From: Rhodothermales bacterium
GTDB taxonomy: Bacteria; Bacteroidota; Rhodothermia; Rhodothermales; JAHQVL01
Direction: 5' to 3'
DNA: 64,000 nucleotides
NCBI GenBank assembly: GCA_041391505.1
Contig: JAWKNW010000010.1
Span: 124,001 to 188,000 of the forward strand
The translations under genes and the position numbers were made by a program. Numbering within the stretch: position 1 is the first letter of the stretch; each line of letters starts with the position of its first letter. Below, piece after piece: positions 25,411 to 34,435 of this stretch. Under the pieces are notes generated by a model, which worked only from the letters and a program-made list of their open reading frames with translations, did no database searches and was not told where the DNA came from.

Positions 25411-27514
25411 CACGACCCAGGGCTTTGTACAGGGCTTCCAGCCGTTCCTTGACGATGCGGAGCACCTCTTCCGCCGACGCAGAGTCTGCCACGGCCGGCA
25501 ACGGTGGTAACGTGACGTTGGAGGGCGCGGCGGTCGGCGCGGCTCCGCGCGCAACCGCCCGGGGACGCGGCGGCCGAGGCGGGGCGCTTGCCACCGGGTC
25601 GCCGACGGTGGTCCGCGTCGCCGGCGCACGCACGGGTGCTGCGGCGGGCGGCGACGGCGGTGGCTCCGGTGCACGCGCTACCTCAACCCGCGGCACCGGG
25701 CGCTGCTGCTTGATTCGGTCGAACGCCGCGCGCAGGGCGCCGGAATCGATGTCGGGTTGCGCCGGTCGCTCCAGATCCGGATCGGGCCAATGCTTGATCT
25801 TGCCATTGCCCTCCTGGATGTTGTAGCCCTCGCCCGACGAGTGCCCCGAGGCGAGCAGACGCTCGTCCGTTATGTGGTGGCACCGGGCGCAGTTCGCGGC
25901 GCGCACGTCGATGTCGCGCAAGTCGACCAGGCCGTTCTGGAAGCCCTGGCCCCGCTTGTGCGGCGACAGATAGCCGGAACTCGGCCCGTGGCAGCTTTCG
26001 CACCCGACGCTTTCGAACACCTGGGCGCTGCCGCTGCCGGACTCGACCGTACCGTGGCACTGCATACAGATCTGGTCGCCCTGCTTCATCTGCGCCGGCG
26101 TGAGCCCATACAGCTGTGCGATCTGGAGCGCCTTGCGCGTCCCGTTCGCCACCGGCGCAGCGCTGCGACCGTGGGCATCGGAGAAGAGCCAGTCCTCGGC
26201 CGCACCGTGGCAGTTGCAGCCGGGCAGGGTGACTTCGTACGTCTCGTTCGGAAACCACGCCGGCTTGCTGCGTTTTTCGCCGGCGACACGGACGGCGACG
26301 GGAGCGGACGGAGCCGCGGTCGCGGGCGCCTGCTCCCCTGCGGCCGGGCTGGGCGTGGCCGTGGGGGCGGGTTCGGAGGCCGGCAATTCAGCAACTTCGG
26401 CGGCCGGCGCGTCGTCTGGTTCCGGCACCGGGGCGCCACGGCCTTCGATGAGCGGGTCGAGCGCGGCGAGTGTGCCGCCGTCGAGGCGCGCAGCGGCGCG
26501 CTGTCCGGCATCGCGCACCTTCTCGGCGGTAGCCAGCAGGCCCGCCCGGTTGTTGGGGGCGAGGCGCACGTCCTTGTGGAGCCGGAGGATTTCGCCCAGC
26601 TCGGGGATCGGGCTGGCCTGCATCACCCGCTCCAGTTCGCGCACGGCCGAAGCCACGCGGCGTTCGTTCGCCTTCGCATAACTGCCGGCCTCGGTCGCCT
26701 CGGCGGCCGCCCGGATGCTGTACTCGTAATCCAGCATCCGGCCGACGACGTAGAGCAGGCGTTTCCGCTCGGGCGTCCGCTCGCGGTTCTGCTCGTCGTT
26801 GCTCCACTGCGCCTGCAGGAAGTTGTGGCTGATCTCGCCCGTCCATTCGACGAGTTCGATCTTGCTCCCGCTCGGGTGGCGGCCGACGTTGATGAGTTTC
26901 TCCGAAGGCACCGTGTGACACTCGAAGCAGTTGGCCGCCACCGCATAGATGTTCTCGGAGGGACGCAACATGCCGGCGGCGGCGCTGGCCTGTGCGCGCT
27001 GTTGCCGATGCGCCTCGGTCTCGGTCTCGTGGGTCGCCCCGTCATAATTGTTATGAAGGTCGAGCCAGTCCCGTGCCGCGCCGTGGCACGATTCGCAGGA
27101 TACGCCGGCGATGGCCCTGGCCTGGCCGTTCTGGATCTCGGCCGTATAATGGCAGCGCAGACAGAGGCTCTCGCGTTTGGACAAACGAAAATCCATTCGC
27201 TCCAGGATGCTCTGGGCCTGCTGGGAACGATGCATCGTGTCGAAACCCGTGGCGTGCGGCGTAGCTTTCCAGGTGTCGTATTCCAGACTGTGGCACTCGC
27301 CGCAGGGCACCCGATCGTCGCCGGGCGCGAGCACGATCTTTTCCGGATCCGTCCGGAGGTACGGCGAATCCGCCTCCTGCGGGGGCCTGAGCGCCAGCGC
27401 TCGCAGCGCCGGATAGGCGAGCCCGAGTCCGAGGATTGCGGCGGAAAGCACGATGCCCGCGGCATAGGTGCGCATCAAGCGCGTCAGGTAGGCGCGTATC
27501 CGAATCCCCTTCAT
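25403..27514 (-). CDS. Duplicated c554-type multiheme cytochrome (7 CxxCH + 1 CxCH)
   Basis: The 703-residue protein has an N-terminal membrane anchor (about 15-40). Module 1 has CGECH (71), CLRCH (118), CESCH (140) and CFECH (196). Module 2, after a helical and Pro/Ala-rich linker, repeats the order with an irregular CNCH (433-436), then CMQCH, CESCH and CARCH. Paired features (CESCHG and a closing GRHPSG or SGHSSG) show the halves are duplicates of a tetraheme c554-like unit. The CxCH site lacks one spacer residue, so it may not be loaded with heme. The C-terminal 130 residues are Pro/Ala-rich. It overlaps the upstream porin-like gene by 4 nt. It probably passes electrons across the periplasm. 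Confidence 0.9.
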   Translation of the reverse strand: MKGIRIRAYLTRLMRTYAAGIVLSAAILGLGLAYPALRALALRPPQEADSPYLRTDPEKIVLAPGDDRVPCGECHSLEYDTWKATPHATGFDTMHRSQQAQSILERMDFRLSKRESLCLRCHYTAEIQNGQARAIAGVSCESCHGAARDWLDLHNNYDGATHETETEAHRQQRAQASAAAGMLRPSENIYAVAANCFECHTVPSEKLINVGRHPSGSKIELVEWTGEISHNFLQAQWSNDEQNRERTPERKRLLYVVGRMLDYEYSIRAAAEATEAGSYAKANERRVASAVRELERVMQASPIPELGEILRLHKDVRLAPNNRAGLLATAEKVRDAGQRAAARLDGGTLAALDPLIEGRGAPVPEPDDAPAAEVAELPASEPAPTATPSPAAGEQAPATAAPSAPVAVRVAGEKRSKPAWFPNETYEVTLPGCNCHGAAEDWLFSDAHGRSAAPVANGTRKALQIAQLYGLTPAQMKQGDQICMQCHGTVESGSGSAQVFESVGCESCHGPSSGYLSPHKRGQGFQNGLVDLRDIDVRAANCARCHHITDERLLASGHSSGEGYNIQEGNGKIKHWPDPDLERPAQPDIDSGALRAAFDRIKQQRPVPRVEVARAPEPPPSPPAAAPVRAPATRTTVGDPVASAPPRPPRPRAVARGAAPTAAPSNVTLPPLPAVADSASAEEVLRIVKERLEALYKALGRDE

Positions 27515-29010
27515 AGTTTAAGTACCAGTTCCAGACGCGCCGCCGTCGTCACGTCGCCCTCGGTCGTCGAGACCGCCAGCCCGTCGATGACGAGCACACC
27601 CCGCCGGCGCAGCGCGATCTGGTAGCGGGCTGTGCCGCCATAGGCATCGACCTGGGGCACCCCCTGCGTGTCGTCGTATTGCGACCGTCCGCCGACTTCC
27701 AGAATGAGCTGGTGCCGGGTTTCACGGAAAAACATCTGGTATCCGACGCTGCCGCCCACGGAGTAGTCGGATTGATTGCCGAGCGGTGCGCCGAAACGGC
27801 CGAGACCCACGGAGGCGAACAACAGGCCGGCGCCCCCGAGCGGTCCGCCCGAGGACGGGCCGCGAGCGGCCGAGCGGTACTCGCCGAGTCCGACAAAGCC
27901 GCTGATATAGGCGAAGTTATGGGTGTGATGCGGGGTCCAGGACAGCTGTTCGGTCAGCAACACGCCGTTCCCGGTATGAAGCCCCTCGTCGCCGATCGTC
28001 GCCGAAGCCACCGCGCGCCACACGTTGCCGAAACGCCCGAATCGGCGGGTGCTCCCCAGGCCGGCGTAGGCGCCATCTCCCCCGATTTCGTCGGCCATCA
28101 CCACAGCCAGATCCGCCTCGACCGTCCGTTTACGGGTATCCGTCTCGGTGAAAAGGCCGAACAGCATGGCCGATGCGTCGCCGGTATTCCCGCCCCCCGA
28201 GGTGAAAAAGTTCGGGCTGACGGTGCGGTCGATATCCCCCCACCCGAAGATCAGGGTAGCCCGCATGTTCACCAGACCGGAGAATTTCATGTTGGCTTTG
28301 GTCAGACCGACCATGTCGATCGCGTCTTCATTGAGCATCAGGCCATCCTGAAAGCTCAGGGGTTGCCGGCCGACCGAGATGCCGATATCGAGCCCCTTGC
28401 TGTCCTTCCAGTCCGCGGCAGGAAACAGTTCGCCGAGATCCCCCTCGAAAAAGAGGGTGCGCAGTCCAAAATTGAACTCGTCCTCGAAATCCTCTTCCCC
28501 CAGTTCGAGGTTGGTATCGAGCGTATACCGGGTGAACCGCCCCCCCTGATCGAGCGGGCGAAACCCGATGATCACCCGTTCGGTGGAGGTGAGGTAGAGG
28601 TTGCCGAAGAGGTCGAACCGGAAGGCGGCTTCCGTGAGGCTGACCTCCTGGTCGCCCACGCCCGCATTAAATCCCTGGACGGCGGAGCGAAGCGTGCCGA
28701 ACGCCATCAGCGCCGGCTGCCATACGGCGCCGGTAGGCAGGCGCACGCCTTGCTTCAAGGTACCCGTGCCCAGGAACGGTTCGCCCAGTTCGAGGATCGG
28801 ACGGGGACGTTCGGGGAGGTCGGCCAGGGGGATCGGTTCGTCGGAATAGCGGCTCTCGCTATGATCTTCTTCGGATTCCTGCCGATGCTGGGCGTTTGCC
28901 GTCCCTCCCGCCATGAGGATAAGGACGCAAAACAGGAGGCCGATGCGGCGAGCGGACAGAGAGGCTGGAGGCACAAAACGCTCATTCATGCTCAATACGA
29001 CAGATGACAT
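27511..29010 (-). CDS. Outer-membrane beta-barrel (porin-like) protein
   Basis: The protein is 499 residues from ATG 29010; the in-frame ATG at 28989 gives MNERFVPPASLSARRIGLLF and is equally possible. A signal peptide ends near AQHRQ. The mature part alternates short polar turns with amphipathic strands (for example LYLTSTERVIIGFRPL, HQLILEVGGRSQYD) and ends in a strand, ARLELVLKL, typical of outer-membrane beta-barrels. No MtrB CxxC motif is present. Its place between two multiheme cytochrome genes, with a 4-nt overlap into the c554-type gene, suggests it forms the outer-membrane sleeve of a porin-cytochrome conduit. That role is inferred from context. Confidence 0.82.
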   Translation of the reverse strand: MSSVVLSMNERFVPPASLSARRIGLLFCVLILMAGGTANAQHRQESEEDHSESRYSDEPIPLADLPERPRPILELGEPFLGTGTLKQGVRLPTGAVWQPALMAFGTLRSAVQGFNAGVGDQEVSLTEAAFRFDLFGNLYLTSTERVIIGFRPLDQGGRFTRYTLDTNLELGEEDFEDEFNFGLRTLFFEGDLGELFPAADWKDSKGLDIGISVGRQPLSFQDGLMLNEDAIDMVGLTKANMKFSGLVNMRATLIFGWGDIDRTVSPNFFTSGGGNTGDASAMLFGLFTETDTRKRTVEADLAVVMADEIGGDGAYAGLGSTRRFGRFGNVWRAVASATIGDEGLHTGNGVLLTEQLSWTPHHTHNFAYISGFVGLGEYRSAARGPSSGGPLGGAGLLFASVGLGRFGAPLGNQSDYSVGGSVGYQMFFRETRHQLILEVGGRSQYDDTQGVPQVDAYGGTARYQIALRRRGVLVIDGLAVSTTEGDVTTAARLELVLKL

Positions 29011-29016
29011 GCCGGA

Positions 29017-30933
29017 TTATCGGTTGGATGCGACAGACTCGGCGCTCAGGGTGACGTCGCGTTCCCAGAGCACCTGGGCGCCTTCGACGACCCGGGTAGC
29101 GACCGAGCGCGGCGACATGAAATAGTCGAAACCGACGTGCTGGATCTCATCGATCAGATTGACCGGAACCATCTGTGCGATAAGTTTGATGTTGGCCCGA
29201 TAGGGCGGCGAACTCCCGATCAGGTCGGCGCGCGAGACCTCATACTTGGCCCATTTGCTGTCCATGGGCGCGATGGTCGTACGGTGCTTGCGTGCACCGA
29301 CCGGCCGGCCCAGCAGGACCGTCGACCGCGTCGATGGGCGCAGGAAGGGTAACGGATCCGGCGAATAATTGAGGGCCAGCACCTGCTCGCGCTCCCCTCC
29401 GCGCACCATGCGGGTGAGGAATTTCGATTGCAGGCTGAAGAGGTATTTATCCAACGGCAACTCGCCGTTGTGGACGTAGAGCGAGTGCAGGTCGCGGAGG
29501 TCGCCATTCGGATCGCGGTCCCCGGAACGAAACACGACGTTATCGTTGGCGTCCGTCACCGTCACCTGGAGGAATACGAGACGCTCGGCGTCGAAGCCCG
29601 TCGGCACGTTGTGGCCATTGGTGCCGTTTGCGACCTCGACATGAAACACGACGCCGCCGGCTCCCGATTTTTCGAGTTCCACGTCGCCCAGCAGATAGCC
29701 GGCGCGGAGCACCGCGAGGCGTTGCTCGGCGATCTGGTCCAACAGCGCCTGGTTCTCATTGAGGATCTCGCGGGCGTCGTACCGGTCGTCCGCGAAGGTC
29801 CAGCGTTCAGGGAAGACAAACCCTTCGGGCACGTTGTCCTCGAAGGCGTCCGTTCCCCAGCCGGCTTCAATATCGAAGGTCAACCACTCGCGGATCGAGG
29901 CCATTTCGGCGGCGCGGACATTGTGCGGGAAAAAGCCGGGATGGACGATCGAATAGTCGGGGCCGGCGAACATATGGTTGGTGCGCTTCCGCTCCCGCGT
30001 CGGCTTGCCGCCGACGACGGCGATGGGGGCCATGGCGTAGCCGGACGGTTTGCCGGGCTCCTTGCCCATGTGGCAATCCTGGCAGGACACCTGATTCCGG
30101 GCCGCTTCCGTGGATTTGTATTCGCTGAAGGCCTCTTCGAGCCTGAAACCATTGACCAGGTTCACGTCGTGGCAGGTGCCACAGAACGCCGATGTCGTGA
30201 TCTGCTCGAGCTGGCGGGCGTCCGTGTGAATCGACCGGCCCGACTTCCCGCGTTCGGTATTTACACTGTAGCCGCTGCCGTCGGCCGTGACTTCGGAAAG
30301 GATTTCGTTTCCGAGCGAGCCATAGACCGGGTCGAAAATGTCCCCTTCGACGATCGCGAGCCGGCCGCTCACCTTGCCGTATGCGTTCTGGACCCGATGA
30401 CATACGATGCAGGTGATGCCCTCCCGCGAAGTCGGATTTCGGTCCATGTTCGACATGAACTCCGGCTCTCCGAGGTTCATCCCCACCGGAGTATGGCAGC
30501 GAATGCAGAAGTCACCGTTCGTCCCGTTGGTCAGTTTCAGGATCGTGCCGTGCATCGCGTTGAAGATGGGGCTGATCTGCGCATACGCATGCTGGGAGAC
30601 GGACCACTCCCGGAAATGATCGGGGTGGCAGGTAGCGCAGGTATTCGCCGACGGGAAACGATCTTCGAGGGTGAGGGCCACGTGGACCGAATCGACCCAG
30701 CGGGCCCGCTTCAGGCTGTCGGGGTCGGCGAATCCATACCGGACGTCATCGACGAGCACGGCCTCATAGACCGGCCGGGCGGTTTTTCCGGGGTCGGCCG
30801 GGTCAGGCGGGTCGACCGGTGCAAAAGCCAGTAACAGGACCGGCAAAAAGGAAAGGGCTAGCGCGACGAAGCCCGTGACCACATTACGGCACGCACGATG
30901 CGCGTGCGCACACGAACGATAAACGTGGAGCAT
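29017..30933 (-). CDS. Pentaheme c-type cytochrome, first gene of redox cluster
   Basis: The ATG at 30933 (MLHVYRSCAHAHRACRNVV) gives 638 residues; an in-frame extension to 31086 has no signal-like features and was rejected. A hydrophobic segment at about 20-38 exports or anchors it. Five CxxCH motifs start at Cys 99, 143, 175, 251 and 284. The surrounding patterns (CATCHPDHFREWSVSQHA, CIRCHTPVGMN, CQDCHMG) are those of c554/hydroxylamine-oxidoreductase-like multiheme proteins. The C-terminal half is heme-free and includes GHNVPTGFDAERLVFLQV, a beta domain often found after such heme groups. No known catalytic Tyr crosslink can be read. It may be a terminal reductase or oxidase at the cell surface; its substrate is unknown. 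Confidence 0.9.
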   Translation of the reverse strand: MLHVYRSCAHAHRACRNVVTGFVALALSFLPVLLLAFAPVDPPDPADPGKTARPVYEAVLVDDVRYGFADPDSLKRARWVDSVHVALTLEDRFPSANTCATCHPDHFREWSVSQHAYAQISPIFNAMHGTILKLTNGTNGDFCIRCHTPVGMNLGEPEFMSNMDRNPTSREGITCIVCHRVQNAYGKVSGRLAIVEGDIFDPVYGSLGNEILSEVTADGSGYSVNTERGKSGRSIHTDARQLEQITTSAFCGTCHDVNLVNGFRLEEAFSEYKSTEAARNQVSCQDCHMGKEPGKPSGYAMAPIAVVGGKPTRERKRTNHMFAGPDYSIVHPGFFPHNVRAAEMASIREWLTFDIEAGWGTDAFEDNVPEGFVFPERWTFADDRYDAREILNENQALLDQIAEQRLAVLRAGYLLGDVELEKSGAGGVVFHVEVANGTNGHNVPTGFDAERLVFLQVTVTDANDNVVFRSGDRDPNGDLRDLHSLYVHNGELPLDKYLFSLQSKFLTRMVRGGEREQVLALNYSPDPLPFLRPSTRSTVLLGRPVGARKHRTTIAPMDSKWAKYEVSRADLIGSSPPYRANIKLIAQMVPVNLIDEIQHVGFDYFMSPRSVATRVVEGAQVLWERDVTLSAESVASNR

Positions 30934-31449
30934 ATAAGGTAAAGGGCCAGGGATCTTCCCCAGATCACTGGCAGCATGAGGAGATGAAGGCACAGTGCCG
31001 TTTCGCAGCCGAGAAACGGCGCACCGGAAGACAAACCAGTTCAGGGACCATCCAATATAGGGCAAACAGCGAAAAAAACGACGCACCCGAAACCATCAAT
31101 CGCCACGTTTTTTTACACACGCACCGAAATATCCCTTAATAAAAAGGCATATCCAACGGATCCTGCATCGTGCTGAATGAAATTTTCGTAACCAATCGCC
31201 GAAAAAAAACAGCTAGAGACGTGATAAACCATTATGATCGGGTGATAGCGTACAGATCTGGTCGCCATGCCCTATCTTGACGTTGTGGCAAAGCGCGGTC
31301 ACCGAGCCCGGACGGAAACACGAGGCGTCCTATGCTGTAGGTTCTGCGCTTGCCGCGCGATCTCTCCGATCGACTCCCCGGCAAATGCCCCCTGCGCAAA
31401 AACGCCACGCGAGGAACTTCCACACGAGGATACCTGGTCTAGTAGTACC
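30934..31449. promoter_or_regulatory. AT-rich divergent control region between redox cluster and kinase gene
   Basis: These 516 nt separate the first genes of the minus-strand redox cluster and the plus-strand kinase operon. They are much more AT-rich than the surroundings around 31090-31260, with several A and T runs. Promoters for both directions should lie here. I could not fix a -35/-10 pair with confidence, and there is no inverted repeat strong enough to call an operator. No small gene is supported. Confidence 0.5.
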
Positions 31450-33390
31450 ATGATAGGTCAGTCCATCGAGAATTATGCCATAGAAGCCGTGTTGGGGCAT
31501 GGCGGGATGGGTATCGTGTACAAAGCGCTCGACACCTCGCTGGACCGTGTCGTCGCGTTGAAGGTCATGAACCCCGGTGTGGCGACGAACGAGGAGTTCC
31601 TCTGGCGTTTCAAATCGGAAGCCCGGGTACTCGGCCGGCTTCAGCACGCCAACATTGTCAATGTCTACGCCTTTCGCCATGTCGAGACCCACCTCTTCAT
31701 CGTCATGGAGTACGTGGGCGGCGGGACGCTGAGCCATCTCATCGAGCGCCAGGGCATCGTCCCCCCCAAGCAGGCCCTCCCGATCATCAAGCAGAGCCTG
31801 CTGGCGCTCGAAGCCGCGCACGACGCGAACATTATCCATCGCGATATCAAGCCGCACAATATTTTATTGACCGAGCGGGGGGATGTGAAGATAAGCGACT
31901 TCGGGTTGGCTAAAATTCAGGAAGAAAGTTCCTCCATGATGACCCGCGTGGGCGTTACGGGAGGGACCCTCTACTACATGCCGCCCGAACAGTCGGAGGC
32001 CCTGAGCAAGGTCGACCATCGCGGCGACCTGTACGCGCTCGGTATGACGTTGTACCAGATGCTCGCCGGCCGCATGCCCTTCGACGCCGGCAGTTCGGCC
32101 TATTCGATCCTGAAAGCCGTCGCCGAAGAACAGATCCCCACCCCGAACACCTTCAATCGGCACATGCCGCCGGGGCTGGTCGAGATCGTCATGCGGGCGA
32201 TCAAGAAGGATCCCGATCAGCGGTACCAGAGCGCCCGCGAGATGCGCGAGGCCATCGAGCAGTTCGAGCGCAGCACCGGCGCCCCACCCGCCCGCCCGAC
32301 GGCGGAGCGCCCTGTCGGCGTCGACAAAACGATGATTTTCACCGCGCCCAAGGCCGCCCGACTCAAACCCGAGGCGGCCCCGAAGCCGGAGCTCCATACC
32401 CTGTTGCCCGGCGAGCACACCGCGACGGCGGCGCCCGGCGGCCGGATGAAACGCTACCTCGGCGGCGTGCTCCTCCTCGCGCTCGTCGGTTTCGGGGTGT
32501 TCCTCTTCAGGCCGGACGATGACGCGCCGACGCGCCGGGCGGATACGTCGGCCCAGACGCCCCCGCCGACCAACGAGAACACGGCGCTGCAGGAAAACGA
32601 TCCGACGCCGGCCAACGAGTCTGCCGGTGAGTCGACCAGGGAATCGGGCAGCGAGTTGGCCGGGCCCGCCGGCACGGATCCGGTTAGCTCGCCCGCCGCG
32701 ACGCCGCCGCAACCCGCATCGCAGGAGGTCCCGGCAACCCGCACCGAAACGACGTACACGGTCAACATCCGATCCACCCCCTCCGGCGCCACCGTGCTGT
32801 TCGACGGCAAGTCGCGGGGAACGACGCCGCTCCAGATGCCCGGCGTGTCGGCCGGAAACTACCCGGTGCAGCTGCAACTCGACGGCTATCAACCCTTTTC
32901 CGGGACCCTGCAGCCGCAGCGGCAAGCCAGCCTCACAGCCACCCTGCAACCCCTGAACGGGTCACTGCGGGTGGTCATCCATCCGTGGGGCTCCCTCGAC
33001 ATCAACGACGTGCGGAAAATGTCGGGGTCGAGCGTACCGTATGCGGAAGAGATGGGTCCGGGCTCCTACAGGCTGCATGCCATGCACCCGTCGTTCGGCG
33101 AATGGGACAAGGTCGTCACGCTGCGCCCGGGCCAGCATCAGGATGTTTTCTTCGATTTCCAGAAAATGTACCGGGTCATCGTTACGACGCCGCCCATCAC
33201 CAATGCAGAGATCGTGGTGGACGGCACCGGTACCGGCGTATTCACGCCCCTTCCCGTCGTCCTCCGGGCCGGCAACCATACCATCGCCGTGCGCAAAGAG
33301 GGCTATCGCATGGAAGGCCAGCCCAAAAAGATCACCCTGGAGGAAGACCTCCAGGAGCCTATCGCATTTACCCTGGTCCCGGAGAATTGA
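31450..33390 (+). CDS. Membrane Ser/Thr protein kinase with PEGA domains
   Basis: The ATG at 31450 (MIGQSIENYAIEAVLGHGGM) gives 646 residues; the longer open frame lacks family features. The Hanks-type kinase domain at about 9-275 has the loop GHGGMG (16-21), catalytic Lys K38, HRDIKPHN (H130-D132), DFG and PPEQ. A single membrane helix lies at about 337-355. Outside it are a Pro/Thr/Glu-rich linker and two PEGA domains, YTVNIRSTPSGATVLFDGKS and YRVIVTTPPITNAEIVVDGT, with a beta domain between. PEGA domains are extracytoplasmic carbohydrate- or envelope-binding modules, so this looks like an envelope sensor. It is transcribed divergently from a cluster encoding four FHA domains, plausible readers of its phosphorylation. 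Confidence 0.93.
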   Translation: MIGQSIENYAIEAVLGHGGMGIVYKALDTSLDRVVALKVMNPGVATNEEFLWRFKSEARVLGRLQHANIVNVYAFRHVETHLFIVMEYVGGGTLSHLIERQGIVPPKQALPIIKQSLLALEAAHDANIIHRDIKPHNILLTERGDVKISDFGLAKIQEESSSMMTRVGVTGGTLYYMPPEQSEALSKVDHRGDLYALGMTLYQMLAGRMPFDAGSSAYSILKAVAEEQIPTPNTFNRHMPPGLVEIVMRAIKKDPDQRYQSAREMREAIEQFERSTGAPPARPTAERPVGVDKTMIFTAPKAARLKPEAAPKPELHTLLPGEHTATAAPGGRMKRYLGGVLLLALVGFGVFLFRPDDDAPTRRADTSAQTPPPTNENTALQENDPTPANESAGESTRESGSELAGPAGTDPVSSPAATPPQPASQEVPATRTETTYTVNIRSTPSGATVLFDGKSRGTTPLQMPGVSAGNYPVQLQLDGYQPFSGTLQPQRQASLTATLQPLNGSLRVVIHPWGSLDINDVRKMSGSSVPYAEEMGPGSYRLHAMHPSFGEWDKVVTLRPGQHQDVFFDFQKMYRVIVTTPPITNAEIVVDGTGTGVFTPLPVVLRAGNHTIAVRKEGYRMEGQPKKITLEEDLQEPIAFTLVPEN

Positions 33391-33416
33391 GTCGTCAATC
33401 CCGACAAGCCTGCACG

Positions 33417-34394
33417 ATGCATCGAAACTTCAGATCCCTTCTTCGTTTTGCCTCCCTCTTCGCGCTTACGGTCTGCAGTGCACTGCCTGCATCCCGGGCG
33501 TATGCCCAGGCGGCCAATTGCACCGATGCGCTGCAGCGGGCGCAGGAAGAATACGCGCTCGGTCGGTTCGACGAAACGATCGTGCACGTCGACCAATGCC
33601 TGGCCCTGCCGGACGTGCCGGAATCCACGCGCCGGCTCGCCTACCGGCTCAAAGGCCTCAGCTACATTGGAAAAGGGCTGGAGTCCGACGCCCGTGAGGC
33701 CGTACAGCGTCTCCTGGAAGTAAGTCCGAATTTCGAAGTCGACCCCGCTCTTGACCCGCCGGCGTTCGTCCAGCTCCTCGAAGACGTCCGTGCCGAGCTG
33801 TCGGAGCAGCCCGCCGCCGGCCCGCCGTCCGCGGGCACCACACAACCCCGGCTCCGCTCGAATACCCGCTATGCCGGACGCAATAAGCGTGAATCCTGGT
33901 ACACGAACTGGGGGCTTGGACTGCCGTTCATCTCCTATCCCGGCGAACTCGGCGACGTGCTCGACGGGCTCAAGGACCTGGGAGTGGACAATACGCGCAT
34001 CTCGCTCGACCTCCTCGGCTTCTACCTGCCGGCGGGCGATCAGACGATCGTCGGGGTTTCGATCAACGCCTGGGGAGACCGCTACGACGATGGAACCGCC
34101 ACCCTGCAGATCAACGCCTACACCGTCGGCGCCAGCGCGATGTACTTCATCCAGAAAGGTATCGGTGAAGGCCCCTTTGTCCGCGCCGAACTCGGACCCG
34201 CCCGGCTCGTCCTCGATTCCTCCGAAGACATCAACAGTTCCTCCGATTGGGGACTCGGCGTACTCGTCGGCGCCGGCTACGGCATTCCCGTCTCCGCCGG
34301 CACCCGGATTCTGATCCACGTTACCTACGCCAGCCGACGCGTCGAGGACGAGTCCTACGGCACGTTCGGGCTCGGTGTAAGCGGTCTCTTCTGA
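33417..34394 (+). CDS. Exported protein: repeat-like N-domain plus beta-barrel-like C-domain
   Basis: The ATG at 33417 gives 325 residues; a signal peptide ends near AYAQ. Residues 33-130 form a helical domain (ALGRFDETIVHVDQCLALPD, YRLKGLSYIGKGLE) that resembles a TPR pair. From about 160 the chain becomes amphipathic beta-strands ending in FGLGVSGLF, consistent with a small outer-membrane or periplasmic barrel. The N-terminal domain is closely repeated in the next gene, so the pair arose by tandem duplication. It lies 26 nt after the kinase gene and probably shares its transcript. Function is unknown; a partner or target of the PEGA kinase is possible. Confidence 0.82.
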   Translation: MHRNFRSLLRFASLFALTVCSALPASRAYAQAANCTDALQRAQEEYALGRFDETIVHVDQCLALPDVPESTRRLAYRLKGLSYIGKGLESDAREAVQRLLEVSPNFEVDPALDPPAFVQLLEDVRAELSEQPAAGPPSAGTTQPRLRSNTRYAGRNKRESWYTNWGLGLPFISYPGELGDVLDGLKDLGVDNTRISLDLLGFYLPAGDQTIVGVSINAWGDRYDDGTATLQINAYTVGASAMYFIQKGIGEGPFVRAELGPARLVLDSSEDINSSSDWGLGVLVGAGYGIPVSAGTRILIHVTYASRRVEDESYGTFGLGVSGLF

Positions 34395-34435
34395 CGCCGA
34401 GACGCCACGGCATTCCGTTTTTTCGAAATCCCTAC

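Noticed and set aside
31087..31449. Upstream extensions of the pentaheme cytochrome and kinase genes
   Set aside because: Added residues lack signal or domain features and cross an AT-rich promoter-like region.
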